DNA from: Fibrobacter sp. UWB2
GTDB lineage: Bacteria > Fibrobacterota > Fibrobacteria > Fibrobacterales > Fibrobacteraceae
NCBI RefSeq assembly: GCF_002210425.1
Contig: NZ_MWQK01000002.1
Location: 310,001 to 374,000, forward strand
Direction: 5' to 3'
Length of the DNA: 64,000 nt
Shown one piece after another: positions 8,423 to 16,630 of this stretch (its first letter is position 1; each line of letters opens with the position of its first letter). The translations under genes and the position numbers were made by a program. The notes beneath the pieces are model-generated. The model ran no database searches, was not told the origin of the DNA, and was given only the letters and a program-made list of their open reading frames with translations.

Positions 8423-8701
8423 CTAAAAAGATTCTTTGATGATTACACCTCCGTTGAGATAGCGGTGTATAAGGCTGTTAATGAGTGTCTGGTAGCTTGT
8501 GCCAAGACGTGCGGCCTTAGCCTTCATACCTTCGATATCTGCGTCTTTCATTCGGATGGTTATGTTGTGAGCCGACCCGCGGATTGATGCTTTAATGCGA
8601 TCTTCTTCTTCTTTAGGAAGAGGTTCTGTATCGCCTCGTTCAATGGCTTCCATGAGGAGTCTTTCTTCTTCATCCATCGGATCAAATTCTGAGTTCGCCA
8701 T
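8423..8701 (-). CDS. Antitoxin of a type II toxin-antitoxin pair (BrnA/CopG-like)
   Basis: A 92-residue protein with an acidic N-terminal half (the toxin-binding type) and a C-terminal ribbon-helix-helix-like segment HNITIRMKDADIEGMKAKAA followed by GTSYQTLINSLIHRYLNG. This resembles BrnA/CopG-type antitoxins. GGAGG lies seven bases upstream of ATG 8701. Its start overlaps the 3' end of the toxin gene by 20 bases, so the two are translated together. Antitoxins of this class normally repress their own operon. Confidence 0.78.
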   Translation of the reverse strand: MANSEFDPMDEEERLLMEAIERGDTEPLPKEEEDRIKASIRGSAHNITIRMKDADIEGMKAKAARLGTSYQTLINSLIHRYLNGGVIIKESF

Positions 8702-8978
8702 TTTCGTACCTCCGCTGATAGACTCGGTTTGGAAAAGCCGTTTTTAGAAAGAATGTCCCGTCTTTTTCTTCCACAAACGGAACGCAGATGACATAACCCT
8801 TGATAATGACTAGAAACATCCGCTGGCCTTCGTGGTCTCGCTGGTTTCTAACCAATTCGGGCTTAAAGCGTTCGGCAAGAATTTCTTGCCTGACTTCTTC
8901 CATGACGACTCCGTGTTTTTCGAGTACCTTTTGGGCTTTTTCCTCATCAAATCGTACTTTTATATCTGTAATATACAT
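8682..8978 (-). CDS. Toxin of a type II toxin-antitoxin pair (BrnT/RelE-like)
   Basis: A 98-residue basic protein. The beginning IKVRFDEEKAQKVLEKHGV is the typical start of BrnT-type toxins (F-D-x-x-K-A, then KHGV). The C-terminal half has the beta-strand pattern of the RelE fold (RMFLVIIKGYVICVPFVEE, then FFLKTAFPNRVYQRRY). It is probably a translation-dependent or free ribonuclease; this is inferred from the family. The gene order, toxin first with overlap into the antitoxin, is as in brnTA. Bases 8979-9161 upstream must hold the promoter; nothing else is visible there. Confidence 0.72.
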   Translation of the reverse strand: MYITDIKVRFDEEKAQKVLEKHGVVMEEVRQEILAERFKPELVRNQRDHEGQRMFLVIIKGYVICVPFVEEKDGTFFLKTAFPNRVYQRRYENGELRI

Positions 8979-9161
8979 ATATTATGTTGAAAAGTCAATA
9001 TCTTGTCAAAGTCGTCTCTATCTACAGAAGCTCTTGATGTATTTAATGAGGGTATTTTTCAAATTGATTAAATGAATGAGTGTTATGAACATTTAGGACC
9101 TCTTTTAGGGGGGGAGGGAAAAGCTAAAAAGAAAATTCGCAAAAAACGATGAATCCCTAAA

Positions 9162-9185
9162 TTTTGCAACCAACCGTTTGCAAAA
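9162..9185. promoter_or_regulatory. 24-bp palindrome, copy 1 (candidate operator)
   Basis: TTTTGCAACC, then AACC, then GTTTGCAAAA: ten-base arms with one mismatch around a 4-base centre. It lies 68 bases before the SDR start. A perfect copy with the same AACC centre occurs at 29863-29886 upstream of the ATPase gene. It could be a repressor site or a hairpin repeat. Confidence 0.5.
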
Positions 9186-9253
9186 GGCTTTATTTTGTCG
9201 CCAATGGTTGTCAGCGACTCACTTGTAAAGAACAGGAATGTATATTTAACCTT

Positions 9254-9964
9254 ATGAAATTGTTTGAAGATAAAGTGGTCGTGGTGACGGGTGGGGCGCA
9301 TGGTATTGGCGCTTCTATTGTGAGTGAATTTGAAAAAGAAGGAGCGAAGGTCGCGTTCATTGACATTCGCGAGAATTCCTGCTTTGTCGGGGATCTTTCA
9401 AAGAAAGAGACTTTGGAAAAGTTTGCGCAGTTTGTTATCGAAAAATACGGGCATGTGGATGTGCTGGTAAATAACGCACTCCCGCTGATGAAGGGTATTG
9501 ACGAATGTAGTTACGAAGAATTCAGTTATGCGCTTGCTGTCGGCGTGACCGCTCCGTTTTATCTTGCAAAACTTTTTGCGCCGCATTTTGCAAAGGGCGC
9601 TAGCATTATAAATATCTCGTCGTCTCGCGATCGCATGAGCCAACCACAAACCGAAAGCTATACTGCGGCGAAGGGCGGAATTGCAGCACTCACGCATGCG
9701 CTTGCTGTGAGTTTTGCAGGCCGTGTGCGCGTGAACTCGATTTCGCCGGGTTGGATTGATACGGATTTCAAAGTCTACGAAGGTCCTGATGCTTCGCAGC
9801 AGCCCGCGGGTCGTGTCGGAAACCCGCTCGATATCGCGAATATGGTGCTTTACCTTGCTAGCGACAAGGCCGGTTTCATCACCGGTGAAAATATCTGCAT
9901 CGACGGCGGCATGACTCGCCAGATGATTTATCACAACGATTGCGGCTGGAAATTTGAAGGGTAG
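9254..9964 (+). CDS. Short-chain dehydrogenase/reductase (SDR)
   Basis: A 236-residue classical SDR. The features are a TGGAHGIG nucleotide-binding loop near residue 12, an NNA motif, a catalytic Ser in INISSS, and YTAAK with the catalytic Tyr and Lys. The late PGWIDTDF and GENICIDGG segments complete the fold. It should oxidise or reduce an alcohol/ketone with NAD(P). The substrate is unknown. ATG 9254 was chosen over an upstream in-frame start at 9164 because the family always starts a few residues before the first strand. The palindrome at 9162 lies in its upstream region. Confidence 0.85.
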   Translation: MKLFEDKVVVVTGGAHGIGASIVSEFEKEGAKVAFIDIRENSCFVGDLSKKETLEKFAQFVIEKYGHVDVLVNNALPLMKGIDECSYEEFSYALAVGVTAPFYLAKLFAPHFAKGASIINISSSRDRMSQPQTESYTAAKGGIAALTHALAVSFAGRVRVNSISPGWIDTDFKVYEGPDASQQPAGRVGNPLDIANMVLYLASDKAGFITGENICIDGGMTRQMIYHNDCGWKFEG

Positions 9965-9994
9965 CGGGATTTTCTAAAACGCACAAATTTTAAT

Positions 9995-10750
9995 TCAAGG
10001 TTGTTTCTCAAACATTATTTTGCTGAATGTTTTGTAGTGGTCGGTGGTGTAATAAATGTTACAGCCGCTACTATAGACTAGGCGGTTTGTGCCGCGATTG
10101 TTGCCGAAGTAATCGACATCGGCTTCGTAGTAATACGCTGTCGGAAGTCTTCCTTCGCGATTGTCGAAATAGTCTCCGCCGATCATCACGCCGAGCGTTG
10201 TATGCGGATTGAAATTCCATTTCACAAATGTTTTGCCGGTTTTTTGTTCGTAAAGCTTTTTACCCTCGCTTTTGGTTACATAATAGGAAGGTAGACGGTC
10301 ATTGTCGCAGATGTACTTTGCAACATGGAGTCTTGATGTGTATTCCTTTTCGGCGGGATTTTCTTTTAATAGGCAGACTTTTTTCTTGCGGGGGGCATCA
10401 TCGGGGGTTGTGTAAACTACGTATATGTCGAATGCGAATGCCAACGCGATGCATATCGCGACTATCACAGCAATCTTGGATTTTTTCGCCTTGCGATAAT
10501 TTTTGCGCACCGGGGAGGTTACTTGCTCGTCTCGTGAGGCGACACCATCGAGAAATCCTTTTTCAATTTTTGCACCTTTCTCGTTTTTGCCGAAGTTGTA
10601 GATGATGATTGTATCACCGACTTTAGGCGGTCTCACGGGATGCCCTAAAGCTGAAATATGGACAAAGTATTTTATTCCGTTTGCGGTTGCAAAACCGAAT
10701 CCTTTTTCTTCGTTCCATTGCGTGACTGTAGCTTTGTTTGTGATGGGCAT
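9995..10750 (-). CDS. Membrane-anchored cold-shock-domain/barnase fusion
   Basis: A 251-residue protein in three parts. Residues 1-68 form a cold-shock-type OB fold with KGFGFA and KYFVHIS. Residues 83-91 are strongly basic, and 92-114 form one transmembrane helix. Residues 140-247 match barnase-family guanyl-preferring ribonucleases: LPSYYVTKSEG, IGGDYFDNREGRLP, YEADVDY, RLVYSS and TTDHYKTF. The barnase catalytic positions K27, R59, E73, R83, R87 and H102 correspond to K160, R198, E209, R219, R223 and H238, with the last four at identical spacing. The positive-inside rule puts the RNase domain in the periplasm. No barstar-like gene is adjacent. The ATG start has AAAGG seven bases upstream. 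Its role (defence, scavenging or toxin) is open. Confidence 0.8.
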   Translation of the reverse strand: MPITNKATVTQWNEEKGFGFATANGIKYFVHISALGHPVRPPKVGDTIIIYNFGKNEKGAKIEKGFLDGVASRDEQVTSPVRKNYRKAKKSKIAVIVAICIALAFAFDIYVVYTTPDDAPRKKKVCLLKENPAEKEYTSRLHVAKYICDNDRLPSYYVTKSEGKKLYEQKTGKTFVKWNFNPHTTLGVMIGGDYFDNREGRLPTAYYYEADVDYFGNNRGTNRLVYSSGCNIYYTTDHYKTFSKIMFEKQP

Positions 10751-10811
10751 AGGGAGACCTTTTGTTGTTGGACTTTTTTAATGTAGCAAAGAATTTTTTT
10801 GCTGATGAAGC

Positions 10812-10918
10812 CGGGGCGTTGCGGGGCGGCGACTGAGCGCCCGCAGTAGGGGTGATGGAAGACCCGGCGTACCGGGGCTGCAATCAGGGGGAGGCTTCCC
10901 CCTCCAGTCCCGTTTTTT
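10812..10918. repeat. GC-rich dispersed repeat with hairpins, copy 1
   Basis: It starts with CGGGGCGTTGCGGGG, shared exactly with 48086-48100, and ends with a hairpin AGGGGGA-GGCT-TCCCCCT (10886-10903) followed by a T run. The second copy has the same loop GGCT with a compensated arm change. It lies between the barnase fusion gene and ilvC. Besides this repeat and the ilvC leader the interval 10751-11018 shows nothing more. Confidence 0.6.
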
Positions 10919-11018
10919 TACGTTTTCTAGTAACTAGTGGATGGAAACTAGTAACTTTTTCCACTTTACTTTGCTATCTTTCCGCTTGGAACATTTTATT
11001 TAACAGAGGTTCAAAAAA

Positions 11019-12497
11019 ATGAATTATTTCAACTCTATCCCTATGCGTCGCCAACTCGAAGAAATTGGCCACTGCCGTTTCATGGAACATTCTGAATTCA
11101 GCCGTGGTGTTGAAGCCCTCAAGGGTAAGAAGATTGTGTTCGTCGGTTGCGGTGCTCAGGGTCTCCATCAGGGTCTCGACCTTCGCGATAGCGGTTTGGA
11201 TGTTTCCTACACGCTCCGCAAGGAAGCCATCGAACAGAAGCGCCAGTCCTGGAAGAACGCTACTGAAAACGGCTTCAAGGTCGGTACTTATGAAGAAATG
11301 ATTCCGGATGCAGACCTCGTTTGCAACCTCACACCGGATAAGCAGCACCACAACGTGATCCCGGCTATCATGAAGCTCATGAAGAAGGGCGCAGCTCTCT
11401 CTTACAGCCATGGCTTCAACATCGTCGAAGAAGGCCAGGAAATCCGCAAGGACATCACTGTGATCATGGTCGCTCCGAAGGGACCGGGTTCCGAAGTTCG
11501 TTCTGAATACCTCCGTGGTTTCGGCATGCCGTGCCTTATCGCTGTCCACCCGGAAAACGACCCTGAAGGCAAGGGCTGGGACTATGCCAAGGCTTACGCC
11601 GCTGGTCTCCATGCTGACCGTCCGGGCGTTCTCGAAAGCTCTTTCGTCGCCGAAGTGAAGTCTGACCTCATGGGCGAACAGACCATCCTTTGCGGTATGC
11701 TCCAGACCGGTACGATCCTTTGCTACGACAAGATGGTGAAGGAATTCGGTATCGATAAGGCTTACGCTGTGAAGCTCCTCCAGTACGGCTGGGAAACGAT
11801 TTCTGAAGCCCTCAAGCATGGTGGCATCACGAACATGATGGACCGTCTCTCCAACCCGGCTAAGATCCGCGCAACGGAACTTGCTGAAAAGATGAAGAAG
11901 ATCATGAAGCCGCTCTACCAGGAACATCAGGACAACATCATCTCTGGCAAGTTCTCCAGCACGATGATGGTCGACTGGGAAGCTGGCGACAAGGACCTCC
12001 TCAAGTGGCGTGGCGAAACTGGCGAACTCGAATTCGAAAAGGTTGCCGCAACTGACAAGCAGATCACCGAACAGGAATACTTCGACCGTGGCGTTCTCAT
12101 GACCGCTATGATCAAGGCCGGTGTGGAACTCGCATTCGAAACCATGTGCTCTGTGGGCATCAAGCCGATGAGCGCTTACTACGAATCTCTCCACGAAACT
12201 CCGCTCATTGCAAACCTCATCGCTCGTAAGAAGCTGTTCGAAATGAACCGCGTCATCAGCGATACTGCTGAATACGGCTGCTACCTGTTTGCTAACAAGT
12301 GCGTTCCTCTCCTCGCAGACTTCATGAAGAACGAAGTCAAGAAGGGCGACATTGGCGATATCTTCAACGAAGGCAATACCAACGCTGTCGATAACGAAGA
12401 ACTCATCAAGGTGAACAAGAACATCCGTCAGCATCCGGTGGAAGAAGTCGGTGCTTGGCTCCGCGAACGCATGAGCGGCATGACGAAGGTTGTGTAA
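11019..12497 (+). CDS. ilvC: Ketol-acid reductoisomerase (class II)
   Basis: A 492-residue enzyme of valine/isoleucine synthesis. It isomerises and reduces 2-acetolactate or 2-aceto-2-hydroxybutyrate using NADPH and Mg2+. The nucleotide loop VGCGAQG lies near residue 43. The metal site signature includes [15 protein letters not shown] and the second Glu-rich knot region of the long (E. coli/plant-type) form. The length of about 490 agrees with class II rather than the 330-residue class I. It stands alone between a dispersed repeat and a terminator, with no other ilv gene in the window. Its codon choice is strongly biased, which produces a long meaningless ORF on the opposite strand. Confidence 0.97.
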   Translation: MNYFNSIPMRRQLEEIGHCRFMEHSEFSRGVEALKGKKIVFVGCGAQGLHQGLDLRDSGLDVSYTLRKEAIEQKRQSWKNATENGFKVGTYEEMIPDADLVCNLTPDKQHHNVIPAIMKLMKKGAALSYSHGFNIVEEGQEIRKDITVIMVAPKGPGSEVRSEYLRGFGMPCLIAVHPENDPEGKGWDYAKAYAAGLHADRPGVLESSFVAEVKSDLMGEQTILCGMLQTGTILCYDKMVKEFGIDKAYAVKLLQYGWETISEALKHGGITNMMDRLSNPAKIRATELAEKMKKIMKPLYQEHQDNIISGKFSSTMMVDWEAGDKDLLKWRGETGELEFEKVAATDKQITEQEYFDRGVLMTAMIKAGVELAFETMCSVGIKPMSAYYESLHETPLIANLIARKKLFEMNRVISDTAEYGCYLFANKCVPLLADFMKNEVKKGDIGDIFNEGNTNAVDNEELIKVNKNIRQHPVEEVGAWLRERMSGMTKVV

Positions 12498-12515
12498 TCG
12501 CACCCTTTGGTTGTC

Positions 12516-12536
12516 ATTCCCGACTTGATCGGGAAT
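12516..12536. repeat. GTCATTCCCG-type inverted repeat
   Basis: ATTCCCGA-CTTGA-TCGGGAAT is a perfect 8-bp inverted repeat, preceded by GTC. It belongs to a dispersed family with members at 20567, 49294 and 53866, and a looser relative at 55350. Confidence 0.6.
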
Positions 12537-12545
12537 CACCCTTTT

Positions 12546-12581
12546 AAAATCTCGTCAGGTAACCCCTGGCGGGATTTTTTT
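12546..12581 (+). terminator. Rho-independent terminator of ilvC
   Basis: ATCTCGTCAGG pairs with CCTGGCGGGAT (two G-U pairs) around a 5-base loop, followed by a run of seven T. It lies about 50 bases after the ilvC stop. Confidence 0.85.
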
Positions 12582-12601
12582 GTACGAAAAAACGCTCGCG
12601 T

Positions 12602-12733
12602 TTGGCGAGCGTCTTGTAGTGAAATTTGCGAGTCTCGTTATAGGACCGTGCGCATCTCGTTATGGAGTTGCGCGCGTCTCGTTATAAGACCGCGCGCATC
12701 CTGTTATGAATTGTGCGCGTCTTGTATTACAGG
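12602..12733. repeat. Imperfect 21-22 bp tandem repeat, five to six units
   Basis: Units begin at about 12626, 12648, 12670, 12692 and 12713. Each has a GCGCGY-type head followed by a TCTCGTTATRRR-type tail, and a degenerate unit may precede them at 12602. The array lies between the ilvC terminator and the stop of the YfhO-like gene. No coding function is seen. Confidence 0.6.
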
Positions 12734-12749
12734 TGCTTCTTGCGTTGTA

Positions 12750-15359
12750 TTATGCGTTCTTCGTTTTCTTGCTTTTCACGAAGACGAACGCTCCGAAGGC
12801 GATGAGCAAGATGGCTGCAAACAGGCTCACCTTGAGGCATGCGTGGAACGGCTTACTGCGGTATTCCATGCGGACTTCGGATTTGCCCTTCGGGATTTCA
12901 ACAGCGCGGAGGTCGCCGAATGCCTTGTAGACCTTGGCTTCCTTGCCGTTGACGGTTGCTTTCCAGTAGGGGTGGTAGTTGCCTGCGATAACCATGAAAC
13001 CTGCGCGGTCGCTTTCGACCTGGAACACTTGCGTGTCCATCTTCGGGCTTGCAACAAGCTTTGCCTTGCCCTGTGCGATGCCTCCTTCACCCTTGTTTTG
13101 CGGTTCTTCGGAGAGAATGACTTTTTCGCGGTATTCAAAGCCGTTCTTGAGCGCGTCAATGGCCTTGGAATCTTCCATCGTGGTCGATTCACCGTAGATG
13201 TAGGCTTCGCCCATGGCGGTTGTAATCGGCATGTAGGTCGTGCCGCGCTGTGTGTCGAAGATGATGGCGTTGATGTTCATCAAGTCGAGGAACGGATGTG
13301 CTCCATCCGGTTCGTTGATGTTCATCAAGTAGTTCGCATTGCCCTGACCGCCACGGAATTCGCGGTAGCTTGCAAGTTCGTTGTCGTGGAAACCGTCCGC
13401 ATTACGCATGTGGTACTGTGGGAAGATGTTTCCGCTGATAGCCTTATTGCGCGAGAGCGAAAGTACGCGCGGTTGGTTGATGGAATCTGCTTTGAACGGA
13501 GCCTTGAGCGCAGCAACGACGCCGTTGTTCGGCTGCAAGTATTCTTTGGCGGCCACGTTTTGGATAAACGCACCGTTGATGGTCATGAGCTCAAGGCCTG
13601 CAACTGCTGCGAGAATGCCGACCTTGGCAGGGATGCTCCCTTTCCACTTGAATACGGCAAAGCTTACGCCGATGACGATAAGAATCAAGAAGAAACTAGG
13701 AAGAATTTTTGAGGCGGTGGCGTTCATCACGACTTCGTTCAGCGGCTTGAAGTACGGGGCTGTGACGGGGTCGTTCAAGAGTTTCTGACCGCTCATGAGG
13801 AAGAGCCCGATGATTGCAAATCCGATAACGACGGCTGCCTGGACGCTTCTAGAAGTTCCCGGAAGCTTGGACTTGAATGCATCGACAAAGTTCTGGACGT
13901 TGATGGCCTTGTCTTGATCGTCGAGGCTCATCACGCCGAGGCATGCAACTGCGTAGGCGAGGCAAACGACAAATCCGAACGGGCTGATAAAGAGTGTCCA
14001 GTTGAAACGAGCAATCACGACGAGCAAAAGTAGAATGACAAACATGGCGGCACCATGCAATAATGCCTTGCGGTTCTTGGCTGCATTTTCGCTTTCGTCG
14101 GAGAGAGCCTTGAGCACGGGGCCTGCCATCATCACGAGCAAGAGCGGGAGCCAGAAAAGGGCCATGCCCGGAGCGCGGAAGTTCTTGACGCCCGGTAGAA
14201 TATTGTACCAGAGCTTGAAGAGCGGGGAATGGTCGCCCATGCCGTAGCTCAAAGCAACGACAGCACCGAGTCCCCAGAAACTAGCCCAACGGCGCTTGCC
14301 CGGGAGGAACAGACAGAGGAAACCGAGGAACGTGAGGAGTGCGCCTGCGTTGTTGTGGTCGAGCTTGAAGCTGTTATGGCCCCAGTAGAACGGGCTCCCT
14401 TGACTGCCGGATTCGGCCATCTTGCGGTATTCGTCCATGGTGATGTTGACCAAGGAACTGCTCTTCAGGTCATTCGTCTTTTCGTCCTGTTCGTAGACGT
14501 CGACACCGATAAATCCCGGGATGAGCATCTGTGCCATTTCTTCCTGATGGAAGGACCAGCTCACGGCGTGACCGTAATTGGTGTGGTCTCCTTCACCGCG
14601 GACTGATTGCGTCGTGGTGTAGAGGTAAGGCGGAATCACCTGGAAGCAACTGAGGGCAAGTCCAAAGGCGAGGCCTGCGGCAGCGAGTCCGACTCGTTTA
14701 CCGCGGATGGCAAGTGTGTTGCAATGGAAGGCTGCTTCGTAAAGCGTGTAAAGACCTGCACCCCACAAGAAGAGATACGTGAGCTGCAAGTGGCTTCCGA
14801 GAATCATCCAGGTGACGCTAAGCGAAAAGACGATAAGGTAGGGAAGGCTTCCGTCGCGGACAATCTTACGGATGGCAAGGAGAGCCAACGGGGCGATGGC
14901 GAAAACCATCATCTTTCCATCGTGGCCACCGTAAATGTAAGTGAAGTATTCCGGCGAAAATGCATAAAGGAATCCGAGAAGCGAGCCCCACCACTTGTTG
15001 CCGGTCAAGTTCCAGGCGAGGAGCATAGCGCTCATGAAGGCTACCCATACGGTCAAGATGAACTTGAAACCGACGGCACGTGCCGGATCCATGATGAATT
15101 GCGTCCATACGAGCGGGTGGTAAGCGTCGGCAAAGAGCGCGTCAATCGTCGGGACACCGCCAAGACGGCTATCATCCCATTCCGTGAGGATGACGTCGAA
15201 CGTGCGCAAAATGCGGCTGCCGATGCCGTTCAGCTGGTCGCTGTTGAGCATGAGTTGACTGGAATCGAATGCGAAATCGCGGAAGACGAACAGCAAAATC
15301 GCAAAGAAAACTGTGGCCATAGCCACAAAGAATGCGGGTTTCTTGTTGAGGAAATTCAT
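12750..15359 (-). CDS. YfhO-like polytopic membrane protein
   Basis: An 869-residue protein with an N-terminal block of about a dozen hydrophobic helices, one or two more helices in the middle, a soluble C-terminal domain rich in beta strands, and a last helix ending in basic residues (KSKKTKNA). The layout and the early motif with DSRLGGVPT and AYHPL match the YfhO/GT-C-like family, relatives of lipid-linked sugar transferases acting outside the membrane. The early Asp-rich loop (EWDDSRLGG) fits a GT-C catalytic loop. The most likely role is glycosylation of a cell-surface polymer. The ATG at 15359 starts the first helix; a GTG at 15395 is in frame but unsupported. Just upstream lies a 36-residue membrane peptide gene. 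Confidence 0.72.
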   Translation of the reverse strand: MNFLNKKPAFFVAMATVFFAILLFVFRDFAFDSSQLMLNSDQLNGIGSRILRTFDVILTEWDDSRLGGVPTIDALFADAYHPLVWTQFIMDPARAVGFKFILTVWVAFMSAMLLAWNLTGNKWWGSLLGFLYAFSPEYFTYIYGGHDGKMMVFAIAPLALLAIRKIVRDGSLPYLIVFSLSVTWMILGSHLQLTYLFLWGAGLYTLYEAAFHCNTLAIRGKRVGLAAAGLAFGLALSCFQVIPPYLYTTTQSVRGEGDHTNYGHAVSWSFHQEEMAQMLIPGFIGVDVYEQDEKTNDLKSSSLVNITMDEYRKMAESGSQGSPFYWGHNSFKLDHNNAGALLTFLGFLCLFLPGKRRWASFWGLGAVVALSYGMGDHSPLFKLWYNILPGVKNFRAPGMALFWLPLLLVMMAGPVLKALSDESENAAKNRKALLHGAAMFVILLLLVVIARFNWTLFISPFGFVVCLAYAVACLGVMSLDDQDKAINVQNFVDAFKSKLPGTSRSVQAAVVIGFAIIGLFLMSGQKLLNDPVTAPYFKPLNEVVMNATASKILPSFFLILIVIGVSFAVFKWKGSIPAKVGILAAVAGLELMTINGAFIQNVAAKEYLQPNNGVVAALKAPFKADSINQPRVLSLSRNKAISGNIFPQYHMRNADGFHDNELASYREFRGGQGNANYLMNINEPDGAHPFLDLMNINAIIFDTQRGTTYMPITTAMGEAYIYGESTTMEDSKAIDALKNGFEYREKVILSEEPQNKGEGGIAQGKAKLVASPKMDTQVFQVESDRAGFMVIAGNYHPYWKATVNGKEAKVYKAFGDLRAVEIPKGKSEVRMEYRSKPFHACLKVSLFAAILLIAFGAFVFVKSKKTKNA

Positions 15360-15441
15360 GTCAGGAAATATAAAAATACCGCAGAGGATGCCCACTACGG
15401 TTTGTTAAATTGTTTGCTTTTGAACGAATTTGCTATCGAGA

Positions 15442-15552
15442 TTATTCGAGCGTGTTTTCGTCGGTCTTGGCGGTCTTGACGAGACTGTAGATGCCGAATG
15501 CAGAAATAATGCACACTGCGGCGATCACGACGTACTTAATCAATTTTCCCAT
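15442..15552 (-). CDS. 36-aa single-helix membrane protein
   Basis: A 36-codon frame starting at ATG 15552 with AAGGAG seven bases upstream, a strong ribosome-binding site. The product is MGKLIKYVVIAAVCIISAFG followed by IYSLVKTAKTDENTLE: a basic start, one transmembrane helix (about residues 7-25) and a short polar tail. It lies 82 bases upstream of the YfhO-like gene start in the same direction and 63 bases after the ArsR-methyltransferase gene. It could be a subunit or regulator of the neighbouring membrane protein, but this is a guess. Confidence 0.65.
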   Translation of the reverse strand: MGKLIKYVVIAAVCIISAFGIYSLVKTAKTDENTLE

Positions 15553-15615
15553 AAGGTTTCTCCTTGGCTTTTTTTATAAAGATATTTGTTTTTCGCAAAA
15601 CGGTCAAGCGATTTT

Positions 15616-16521
15616 TTACTCTTTCGTGATGATCATGCAAATCACGGGGAGCTTTTTGTCGACTTCGTTTTCACTCGGGATGATTTCGCTTTCGACGACC
15701 TTGCAGTTGAGCTCCTTCACAAAGAATTCGAGCTGGCTGCGTTCAAAACCAAGCCAAATGTGACCGTGCGTCGTGCGGAACGATTCTTCCTTGTGCTGGG
15801 CGAGGTCCAAAAGTGCAAGCATTCCACCCGGTTTCAAGATGCGGGTCGCTTCCTTGAGGGCAAGGCGCGGGTCCGTTGCATGGTGCAATACCTGGCTCAT
15901 CAGGACGAGGTCTGCATAGTTGGACGGGAGACCCGTCTGCGTCATGTCGGCGACCTTGGGCGTCACGTTTTCGATGCCTTTCTGGTGCAAAATCTGCTGG
16001 AATCCGCTGATGATTTTCGGATCGTAGTCGAGGGCGGTCACGTTCTTGCAACGGCTTGCGAGCATGAGCGAAAGGTCTCCGCCTTCGCCGCAACCGATGT
16101 CCACGGCGTTTTCGAACGGCACCATGAGCTTGCTGAACAGGCTGATTTGCGCCTTGAGGCTACCGCCGGCCTGGTCGAGCTTGTGGATTTGACCCTTGGT
16201 CTTGTCGGTGCGTTCTTCGAGCGCTTGTGCGGCACGGCACTTGAGAATATCCTTGTCCTGCAGTTCGTCGTAGGCTTCGCGGATAATCTGCAACAGGCGG
16301 CTGCTCATATAAAGTTCTTCGCTCAGGCGGTAATAAGCCTTGATGCCGTCGCGACGGTCTTTTACGAGCCCGCATTGCGAAAGCTTTGCCAAATGGCGGC
16401 TTGCGTTACTCTGGTGGATATCCAGAATGTCCTTGATTTCGTTGACTGTAAATTCGGACTGGTCCAGTAGGAGCAGTATCTTGAGGCGCATTTCGTCGGA
16501 AATGGCTCCAAAAAGTTCCAT
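15616..16521 (-). CDS. ArsR-type regulator fused to SAM-dependent methyltransferase
   Basis: A 301-residue protein in two parts. Residues 1-85 form a winged helix of the ArsR/SmtB type (SDEMRLKILLLL, then the recognition helix in HQSNASRHLAKL and the wing at VKDRRDGIKAYY). Residues about 130-290 are a class I methyltransferase with the SAM loop VDIGCGEGGDLSL, the acidic ALDYDP, the LVLMSQVLHH motif and the ILKPGGMLALLD strand. Such fusions occur in several phyla and may link methyl metabolism to gene control. No metal-binding Cys cluster is obvious in the winged helix. The ATG 16521 is chosen because the frame upstream (to 16716) is low-complexity and overlaps the divergent PAP2 gene. Confidence 0.85.
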   Translation of the reverse strand: MELFGAISDEMRLKILLLLDQSEFTVNEIKDILDIHQSNASRHLAKLSQCGLVKDRRDGIKAYYRLSEELYMSSRLLQIIREAYDELQDKDILKCRAAQALEERTDKTKGQIHKLDQAGGSLKAQISLFSKLMVPFENAVDIGCGEGGDLSLMLASRCKNVTALDYDPKIISGFQQILHQKGIENVTPKVADMTQTGLPSNYADLVLMSQVLHHATDPRLALKEATRILKPGGMLALLDLAQHKEESFRTTHGHIWLGFERSQLEFFVKELNCKVVESEIIPSENEVDKKLPVICMIITKE

Positions 16522-16630
16522 GTTCGGGATGATCGGTTCTCGGTTCTGGTTTAAATTCGAATTTGTCACGTGTTCCGCCAATACTTTTGTATGTTTGTGT
16601 TTGTGAATATAAATTTTTAGATGGACTTTG

